Source: Actinopolyspora lacussalsi | Lineage (GTDB): Bacteria > Actinomycetota > Actinomycetes > Mycobacteriales > Pseudonocardiaceae | Assembly (NCBI GenBank): GCA_030803735.1 | Contig: JAURUC010000001.1 | Location: 2,745,501 to 2,809,500 of the forward strand | Length of the DNA: 64,000 bases | Direction of reading: 5' to 3' | In this document: one piece after another, positions 58,646 to 64,000 of the stretch | Numbering within the stretch: position 1 is the first letter of the stretch | Layout: each line of letters begins with the position of its first letter | Program-made: the position numbers and the translations under genes | The notes under the pieces: model-generated | The model's input: the letters and a program-made list of their open reading frames with translations, nothing else | What the model was told of the DNA's origin: nothing | Database searches by the model: none

Positions 58646-58665
58646 CGATTTCGCGAGAAATTGAC
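58646..58665. repeat. Near-palindromic intergenic repeat, copy P4
   Basis: CGATTTC-GCGA-GAAATTGAC; head-to-head with copy P5, 30 bp apart. Confidence 0.85.
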
Positions 58666-58695
58666 GGAGCCGAGGCCATACCGCCGTGCTGGGGC

Positions 58696-58717
58696 GTCGA
58701 TTTCTCGCGAAATCGAC
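58696..58717. repeat. Near-palindromic intergenic repeat, copy P5
   Basis: GTCGATTTC-TCGC-GAAATCGAC; 9-bp perfect arms around the TCGC centre, the most complete copy. It starts the composite module that ends in hairpin element C2. Confidence 0.88.
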
Positions 58718-58773
58718 ACCCCTGAGACCGCCGTCGGGAAGCAGCCGTGCGGATCGCAGCGCAGGGAACCCCG

Positions 58774-58876
58774 GTGCGTGAGTCGGATGCATCGCGAGGC
58801 CGGGCCGCCTCGCCGCGTAGGTCGCTACTCAAGAGCGGCCCGACACAGCAAGGCGCCGACTCACGTACCGGCTACG
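58774..58876. repeat. Hairpin-forming intergenic element, copy C2
   Basis: Arms GTGAGTCGG / CCGACTCAC close a ~90-nt element with inner pairing GGGCCG / CGGCCC. More than 80 percent identical by eye to the copy at 63530, including GCCGCGTAGGTCGCTACTCA. Confidence 0.88.
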
Positions 58877-58902
58877 CAACCACGCTGCCCGAGCCGGGGA
58901 CA

Positions 58903-60027
58903 TCACAGAAAGTCGTCGGCGATGTGCTCGCCTACTCGGTGGAGGAGTGCGGCGGCACCTTCGATGGAACGCGCCGGGTCGGGCTGCAGATGCGCCAGGG
59001 CGTAGACCGCCGCGAAACCGCCGTCCCGCAGGCGCTGCCGGGACAGCGAGCACTTGCCCGCCACGGCCACCGTGGGCACGCCCGCCTTGGCGGCGCGCGC
59101 GGCCACGGCCGCGGGAACCTTGCCGTGCAGGGTCTGTTCGTCCAACGCGCCCTCCCCGGTGACCACCAGCGCGGCGCCCGCCAGATCGCGGTCGAAGTCG
59201 ACGAGTTCGAGCACCACGTCACTACCGGAGCGGAATCTCGCCGACAGCGCCGTCATGGCGCCGTACCCCACGCCGCCCGCGGCACCGGCGCCGGGACGAT
59301 CGGCGGACGAATCCCCGGTGACACGGCCTATGACCTCGGCGAACCGCTCCAGCGCACCATCGAGCCGCCGCACCTGCTCCGAACTCGCGCCTTTCTGGGG
59401 CCCGTAGACGTGCGCGGCGCCGGAGGAACCGCACAGCGGGTTGTCCACATCGGATGCCAATACCAGGTCCACACCCGCCAAGCGCGGGTCCAAACCGGAC
59501 AGATCGGCACCGGTGATCCGTTCGAGACCCCCACCGCCGGGTGCGAGCGGATTCCCGGCGGCATCGGTGAACCGGGCCCCCAACGCGGTGAGCATGCCCG
59601 CCCCACCATCGGTGCAGGCACTGCCGCCGACACCGAGCACGATCTCGCTCACCCCGGCGTCCAGGGCGGCGGCGATCAGCTCCCCGGTCCCGTGGCTGGA
59701 GGCCCGCAGCGGATCGAACTCGCCTGGTGCGAGCAACGCGAGCCCGGAGGCCGAGGCGAGTTCGACGACCGCGGTCGTATCGCTGACCGCGATCTCCGCG
59801 CTCACTCTCCTGCCGGTCGGCCCGGTCACCCGCACGGGCGAGTGTTCGAACCGCCCGGTGGCCAGCGCGGCCCGCACGGTGCCGTCGCCGCCGTCGGCGA
59901 CCGGGCTGGCGCGGACCGCTACCGAGGGCATTCTGCCGCGCAGACCGGCGACGACCGCCTCGGCGACCTCGGCCGCGGACAGCGATCCCTTGAACTTGTC
60001 CGGTGCGACGAGAACATGACCAGTCAC
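58903..60027 (-). CDS. glxK: Glycerate kinase (GlxK/GarK family)
   Basis: 374 residues from GTG 60027 (GGAGCG upstream). N-terminal VLVAPDKFKGSLSAAEVAEAV, PVADGGDGTV, then VLGVGGSACTDGGAGML and VTGEGALDEQTLHGKVPAAVA: the glycerate kinase type 1 fold. Phosphorylates D-glycerate, usually at the 2-position, feeding glycolysis as 2-phosphoglycerate. Last step of the glyoxylate branch here; same strand as gcl and glxR but with terminator-like structure upstream, so perhaps separately transcribed. Confidence 0.95.
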   Translation of the reverse strand: MTGHVLVAPDKFKGSLSAAEVAEAVVAGLRGRMPSVAVRASPVADGGDGTVRAALATGRFEHSPVRVTGPTGRRVSAEIAVSDTTAVVELASASGLALLAPGEFDPLRASSHGTGELIAAALDAGVSEIVLGVGGSACTDGGAGMLTALGARFTDAAGNPLAPGGGGLERITGADLSGLDPRLAGVDLVLASDVDNPLCGSSGAAHVYGPQKGASSEQVRRLDGALERFAEVIGRVTGDSSADRPGAGAAGGVGYGAMTALSARFRSGSDVVLELVDFDRDLAGAALVVTGEGALDEQTLHGKVPAAVAARAAKAGVPTVAVAGKCSLSRQRLRDGGFAAVYALAHLQPDPARSIEGAAALLHRVGEHIADDFL

Positions 60028-60133
60028 AACACGCTCCGCATCTTCGAAAAGAGGGTGCCCCCTGCCAGTTAAGCCCGGCACCGAGGCAGAGGGCACCCCT
60101 GGCGTCGACCGTTCGGTCGACCCCGGTCTCGGA

Positions 60134-60192
60134 ACCCGTACCGCCCCGCCGCCCGTTCGGGTGAGGAGTCCGGGGCGGCGGGCGGCACGGGT
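60134..60192 (-). terminator. Terminator after gcl
   Basis: A long GC-rich hairpin: ACCCGT and a CCGCC-repeat arm (60134-60153) pair with GGGCGG...ACGGGT (60171-60192), followed by GTCGACCG/CGGTCGAC (60104-60121). Downstream of the gcl stop at 60239. Confidence 0.75.
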
Positions 60193-60238
60193 GGACACGG
60201 CCGGACGGAGTGGCCCGGCCCGACGCGGGGAAACCCGA

Positions 60239-61933
60239 TCAGCCGACCGGTTCCGGCTCGTTCATCGCGTCGATACGGATACCGTTGGCGGTGTTGGCCT
60301 CACGCTCGATCATCACCTCGACCAGCACCGGCCTGCTGGTGGCCACGGCCTCCTTGCGCGCCCACTCGATGGTCTCGCCGAGTTCGGCGGGATCGAGCAC
60401 GCGGCGCCCGGAACAACCGTAGGCCTCCATCACCTTCACGTTGTCCGTGCCGTGCTCGTCGTAGTGCAGGTCGACCTCGGTGTTCATGCCGTAGCCCTGT
60501 TCGGCCATCCGGATCAGCCCGAGGTACTCGTTGTTGAGCATGATGATCACGAAACCGACGTCGTACTGCGCGGCCACGGCCAGCTCCTCCACGAGGAACT
60601 GGAAGGAGTAGTCCCCCACCACCGAGACGACCTCGGCCGAGGGCTCGGCCGACTTGACCCCGATCGCGGCCGGAATCTCCCAGCCGAGCGGGCCCGCCTG
60701 CCCACACACCTGGTAGTGCCTGGGCTTGTGGGTGCGTTGGAACTGCCCGGACCAGATCTGGTACAGCCCGATCGCGGTGGTGAAGTAGGTATCCGGGCCG
60801 AAGATCTCGTTGATCTCCCGGAACACCCTGGGGGCCTTGATCGGCACACTGTCGTAGTCGTCCGGCCTGGTGTGGGTCTTCTTGAGTTCGTTGACCCGGT
60901 CCACCCAGGAGTGGAACCGGGGTCCGGCCGAGCGACGCCGGGCGGTTTCCAGCAGCGCGTCCAGGAACGGACCGGTGTCGGAGACGACGCCCAGATCGGG
61001 GCCGAACACCTTGCCCAGCTGAGTGGGCTCGATGTCGACGTGGATGAACCGGCGCTCACCACGGTAGACGTCCAACGCTCCGGTGTGCCGGTCACCGAAG
61101 CGCGCACCCAGCGCCAGCACCAGGTCGGACTCCATGAAGGACTGGTTCCCGTAGCGCTGGCTGGTCTGGATACCGGTCATACCCGCCCAGAGCTCGTGGT
61201 CCTCGGGGAAGGAACCCTTGCCCATCAGGGTGACCTGCACCGGGATGCCCAGCAGCTCGGCGAGTTCGCGCAGCCGCTCGTGCGCCTCGCCCAGCACGAC
61301 ACCACCGCCGGAGAGGATCAGCGGACGTTCGGCCCGCTGCAGCATGTCCAGCGCGCGTTCCACCCGGGGCTGATGCGGCTCAACCCGGTGAATCGGCAAC
61401 GGCGCGTCGATGCTCGGGTCCCACTCGATCTCCTGCCGCTGCACGTCGAGCGGCAGGTCGATCAGCACCGGCCCCTGCCTGCCGGAGCGCGCGACCCGGA
61501 AAGCCTCCCGGAAGATCCACGGCGCCTGGGCGGCTTCCTTGACCTGCACCGCCCACTTGGTGACGGGTTTGGCTATGTCGACGATGTCGACCGCCTGGAA
61601 CGCTTCCTGGTGCAGCTTGTCGGAAACGGCCTGACCGGTGATGCACAGGATCGGCACGGAATCGGCCTGGGCGGTGTAGAGACCGGTGATCATGTTGGTG
61701 CCCGCGGGACCGGAGGTCCCGATGGCGACACCCACGTTGCCGTTGGTGCGGGACCACCCGTCGGCCATGTGGGTGGCGCCCTCCTCGTGGCGAACGGTCA
61801 GGTGCTCGATGTCGCGGTGTTCCATCGCCGCGTACAGCGGCAGGATGGCCGCCCCGGGGCAGCCGAACGCGACGTCGACTCCCTCGGATTCGAGGACGTC
61901 GACGACAGCCTGCATGACGGGAACCTTCGGCAT
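60239..61933 (-). CDS. gcl: Glyoxylate carboligase (tartronate-semialdehyde synthase)
   Basis: 564 residues from ATG 61933 (GAGAGG upstream). ThDP-dependent, with N-terminal PYR domain (FGCPGAAILPLY, GTSGPAGTNMITGLYTAQADSVPILCITGQ), central FAD-binding domain, and C-terminal PP domain (CGQAGPLGWEIPAAIG; GDYSFQFLVEEL with NNEYLGLIR). It joins two glyoxylates to tartronate semialdehyde plus CO2. Oddity: position 50 (RHEEGATH) is Glu, where E. coli Gcl has Val51 (RHVEGASH) and famously lacks the canonical ThDP glutamate. Context (allB, alc, glxR, glxK) still argues for Gcl. Confidence 0.9.
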   Translation of the reverse strand: MPKVPVMQAVVDVLESEGVDVAFGCPGAAILPLYAAMEHRDIEHLTVRHEEGATHMADGWSRTNGNVGVAIGTSGPAGTNMITGLYTAQADSVPILCITGQAVSDKLHQEAFQAVDIVDIAKPVTKWAVQVKEAAQAPWIFREAFRVARSGRQGPVLIDLPLDVQRQEIEWDPSIDAPLPIHRVEPHQPRVERALDMLQRAERPLILSGGGVVLGEAHERLRELAELLGIPVQVTLMGKGSFPEDHELWAGMTGIQTSQRYGNQSFMESDLVLALGARFGDRHTGALDVYRGERRFIHVDIEPTQLGKVFGPDLGVVSDTGPFLDALLETARRRSAGPRFHSWVDRVNELKKTHTRPDDYDSVPIKAPRVFREINEIFGPDTYFTTAIGLYQIWSGQFQRTHKPRHYQVCGQAGPLGWEIPAAIGVKSAEPSAEVVSVVGDYSFQFLVEELAVAAQYDVGFVIIMLNNEYLGLIRMAEQGYGMNTEVDLHYDEHGTDNVKVMEAYGCSGRRVLDPAELGETIEWARKEAVATSRPVLVEVMIEREANTANGIRIDAMNEPEPVG

Positions 61934-62231
61934 GGTATGCACGACCTCTCCGATGCGGCGGGTTCGCGGCGGCACTGTTGCCCGACGGTGCCGCGGAGTG
62001 CGAACCTGCCGTGGTGACACTCGGTGTGGGGGCCGGGACGACAGCGGCCGTCCGAGCCGTGTGGGGTGCGGAGTTCTCCGCTCCGCGCGGTACGCGACGA
62101 CGGTCCGGAGTCCGTCCGCACGCACCGGGGTTGTTCCGACGGGTGGGTGGCCCGGATGCTTGGCGGCGTTGGTGCCACCCTCCCTCGGAAATCGTGCGGC
62201 GGGGGTTCGCCCACCGGGGTTAGCTCGCCGG

Positions 62232-63110
62232 TCATTCCCTGCCGCTGAGGCGGGCGATCTGCCGGAACAACCCGGAGTGATCCAGCGAGCCGTCCCCCTG
62301 GGCCACGGCCGCGGCCATGAGCTGCGCGACGAGGCTGCCCACCGGGGTGGCGACGCCGGACTCGCGGGCCGCGCTCTGCAGGATGCCCAGGTCCTTGTGG
62401 TGCAGTTCGATGCGGAATCCCGGCTTGAAGCTGCGCTCGCGCATTCCCTTGTTCTTGGCGTCGAGCACCTTGCTGCCCGCCAGTCCGCCGCCGAGCACCT
62501 GGAACGCCGACTCGGTGTCGACTCCCTGCGCCTCCAGGAAGGTCAGGGCCTCACCGACGAGCGCGATGTTGCCCGCCACGATGAGCTGGTTGGCGGCCTT
62601 GACCGTCTGACCGGACCCGGCCGGGCCGACGTGCACCACGGTTTTGCCCACCACGTCGAACACTCCGGACGCCGCCTCGAACGCCTCGGTCCCACCACCG
62701 ACCATGATGGACAGCGCACCGTCGATGGCGCCCTGCTCCCCACCGCTGACGGGGGCGTCCAGCGCACGGACGCCCTGCTTGTCCGCCTGTTCGGCGACCT
62801 TGCGCGAGACCTCGGGGCGGATGGTGCTGCAGTCGATCAGCAGCGCGCCGTCCGGGGCGTGCGCCAGCACGCCGTCGTCACCGAGCACCGCCGTCTCGAC
62901 GTCCGGTGAGTCGGGCAGCATGGTCATGATCACCTCGGCGTCGGAGACGGCCTCGGCGATGGTGCTCGCCCCCTTGCCGCCCGCGGCGACCAGCTTCTCC
63001 ACCTTGGCGTTGCTGCGGTTGTAACCGGTTACCTCGTACCCGGCGTCGACGAGGTTGGCGGCCATCGGGCCACCCATGATGCCGAGTCCGACGAACCCTA
63101 CCTTGGTCAT
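62232..63110 (-). CDS. glxR: 2-hydroxy-3-oxopropionate (tartronate semialdehyde) reductase
   Basis: 292 residues from ATG 63110 (GAGAGGAG upstream). Beta-hydroxyacid dehydrogenase family: Rossmann GFVGLGIMGGPMAANL, DAPVSGGEQGA near residue 118, catalytic Lys in GSGQTVKAANQLIVAGN near 170, then KDLGILQSAARESG. Reduces tartronate semialdehyde to D-glycerate with NAD(P)H, between gcl and glxK. The name glxR is used here for the reductase, not for the unrelated cAMP regulator of Corynebacterium. Confidence 0.93.
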   Translation of the reverse strand: MTKVGFVGLGIMGGPMAANLVDAGYEVTGYNRSNAKVEKLVAAGGKGASTIAEAVSDAEVIMTMLPDSPDVETAVLGDDGVLAHAPDGALLIDCSTIRPEVSRKVAEQADKQGVRALDAPVSGGEQGAIDGALSIMVGGGTEAFEAASGVFDVVGKTVVHVGPAGSGQTVKAANQLIVAGNIALVGEALTFLEAQGVDTESAFQVLGGGLAGSKVLDAKNKGMRERSFKPGFRIELHHKDLGILQSAARESGVATPVGSLVAQLMAAAVAQGDGSLDHSGLFRQIARLSGRE

Positions 63111-63298
63111 CGCGTTTCTCCTCTCGTCACTGAAGTATTCGAGTTCACTCTCGCCGGCCGGTCGCTCGGCCGGGCAACACGATTCGACGGGGTGCACAAC
63201 GGGCTTCGTGTCTTCCCGGCGAGCCACGTCCGGCTCTGGCCATCGCCGCTCTGACCGTCACCGGGGCCTGGTGCACCCCCGCGACGCGCCCGGGGGCC

Positions 63299-63318
63299 GT
63301 CGATTTCTCGCGAAATCG
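63299..63318. repeat. Near-palindromic intergenic repeat, copy P6
   Basis: GTCGATTTC-TCGC-GAAATCG, between glxR and hyi. Confidence 0.85.
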
Positions 63319-63351
63319 TCGTCCCGCCAGGGCGACACGGCCCCGTGCGGT

Positions 63352-63373
63352 GTCAATTTCCCACGAAATCGCC
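63352..63373. repeat. Near-palindromic intergenic repeat, copy P7
   Basis: GTCAATTTC-CCAC-GAAATCGCC; the centre has diverged from TCGC. Confidence 0.75.
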
Positions 63374-63445
63374 GCGCCCTCGGCGGTGCGGAGCCGAGCT
63401 CCCACCACCCAGCGGTCGGCACCGCAGCGGGTTCTCCCGTGCGGC

Positions 63446-63466
63446 GTCAATTTCGCGAGAAATTGA
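63446..63466. repeat. Near-palindromic intergenic repeat, copy P8
   Basis: GTCAATTTC-GCGA-GAAATTGA, 8-bp arms. First part of the composite module ending in element C3. Confidence 0.85.
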
Positions 63467-63529
63467 GGCCGCTGCACCGGAACCGTCCGTTGAGAAACGA
63501 CCGTGAGTGTCGCAGCGCGGGTGTCCCCG

Positions 63530-63643
63530 GTGCGTGAGTCGGATGCATTGCGAGGCCGGGCCGCTCGCCGCGTAGGTCGCTACTCAAGAGCCGGCCCAAC
63601 ACAGCAAGGCGCCGACTCACGTGACGGCTAACCGACCACCCGA
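63530..63643. repeat. Hairpin-forming intergenic element, copy C3
   Basis: Arms GTGAGTCGG (63534 on) and CCGACTCAC (ending 63622), inner CCGGGCC / GGCCC, and a tail CGGCTAACCGACCACCCG shared with C1. It ends 19 bp before the hyi stop, so it may terminate hyi. Confidence 0.88.
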
Positions 63644-63662
63644 CAAGCCGCCTCGCTGACAC

Positions 63663-64000
63663 TCAATAGATCCAGCCGAAACTGTCGGCACTGGTACCGC
63701 TGGGCTTGTACTCCAGCGCCACGTGCCCGCGATAGCCCGCCCGCTGCAGCTTGGCGAAGTAGTGGTCGAAGTCCACCTGGCCGGTGCCGGGCTCGTTGCG
63801 GCCGGGGGCGTCGGCGATCTGGACGTGCCCGATCCGAGCGGCGTGGTTGTCGATGGCCGCTGCCGGGTCGTCACCGTTGGCGATCAGGTGGTACAGGTCG
63901 AACAGCAGTCGCAGATTGTCCACACCGCCCGATTCACGTACCCGGTCGATGACGGCGACCGCGTCGTCGGCCTTCTTGAGCGGATAGCTGGGGGTGCCGC
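63663..64000 (-). CDS. hyi: Hydroxypyruvate isomerase-like protein (N-terminus beyond window)
   Basis: C-terminal 112 residues only; the start lies past 64000. TIM-barrel AP-endonuclease-2 family: LLFDLYHLIANGDDPAAAI, ARIGHVQIADAPGRNEPGTG with metal-binding His/Asp, and HVALEYKPSGTSADSFGWI at the C-terminus, as in Hyi. It interconverts hydroxypyruvate and tartronate semialdehyde, and is the usual companion of gcl and glxR. 552 bp upstream of glxR on the same strand; the gap holds repeats P6-P8 and C3. Confidence 0.9.
   Translation of the reverse strand, partial: GTPSYPLKKADDAVAVIDRVRESGGVDNLRLLFDLYHLIANGDDPAAAIDNHAARIGHVQIADAPGRNEPGTGQVDFDHYFAKLQRAGYRGHVALEYKPSGTSADSFGWIY

Noticed and set aside
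58485..58832. 115-residue minus-strand ORF upstream of allB as a regulator
   Set aside because: It overlaps repeats P4, P5 and C2, is Arg/Ser-rich without a helix-turn-helix, and has no ribosome-binding site; an ORF created by the repeat.
63447..63662. 71-residue minus-strand ORF
   Set aside because: Lies entirely in the repeat P8/C3 module; same translation pattern as in the other composite copy, so it reflects the repeat rather than a gene.

Overview
The window is high-GC actinobacterial chromosome. It carries two gene neighbourhoods that are also conserved in mycobacteria and Streptomyces: sucCD / M23 peptidase / pcrA / chorismate mutase, and choD / guaB3 / guaB / DUF5319 / rsdA-sigD / bldM / whiB / groEL1-groES / tsaD-rimI-tsaB. 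A BldM orthologue next to a WhiD/WhiB3-type WhiB points to a filamentous actinomycete. The M. tuberculosis-like partners (ChoD, RsdA, DUF5336, DUF5319) fit Pseudonocardiales such as Saccharopolyspora or Actinopolyspora. That placement is inference from gene content and order; no rRNA is present.

Layout. 1-6.3 kb: DUF5336 protein (partial), sucD-sucC, a 591-residue membrane protein with four internal repeats, and a divergent M23 peptidase. 6.4-10 kb: a GbsR/MarR regulator divergent from a two-gene ABC exporter, with palindromes and a 17-nt tandem array between them. 10-15.4 kb: pcrA, a possible structured leader, chorismate mutase, a 3-hydroxybutyrate-type dehydrogenase, a small membrane protein and a PIG-L deacetylase. 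15.4-21.2 kb: two single-pass membrane proteins followed by two Ser/Thr kinases; three of the four end in a similar extracytoplasmic domain. 21.2-24.6 kb: a LysR/EamA divergent pair and two DUF2267 proteins. 24.7-28.9 kb: a PspC-type sensor kinase and NarL-type regulator, divergent from a PspC protein and a small membrane protein.

28.9-42.3 kb: purine salvage (guaA, guaB3, guaB), choD, DUF5319, sigD-rsdA, bldM, a MerR regulator and whiB. 42.8-49.3 kb: groEL1 and groES under one CIRCE operator, then two Tat-exported PhoD phosphatases. 49.4-51.7 kb: the translationally coupled tsaB-rimI-tsaD operon for t6A tRNA modification. 51.8-55.8 kb: a very large secreted GH2 beta-galactosidase whose leader is a long inverted repeat that covers the Shine-Dalgarno. 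55.9-64 kb: allantoin catabolism, with allantoinase and allantoicase feeding glyoxylate carboligase, tartronate semialdehyde reductase and glycerate kinase, plus the end of a hydroxypyruvate isomerase-like gene.

Two families of intergenic repeats run through the window. One is a ~20-bp near-palindrome with arms CGATTTC/GAAATCG (eight copies). The other is a ~100-bp hairpin element (three copies). Two copies of the hairpin element lie about 60 bp from a near-palindrome, making a composite module of nearly 200 bp. Six of the eight near-palindromes flank the allantoin/glyoxylate genes. I found no rRNA, tRNA, CRISPR array, insertion sequence or prophage gene.
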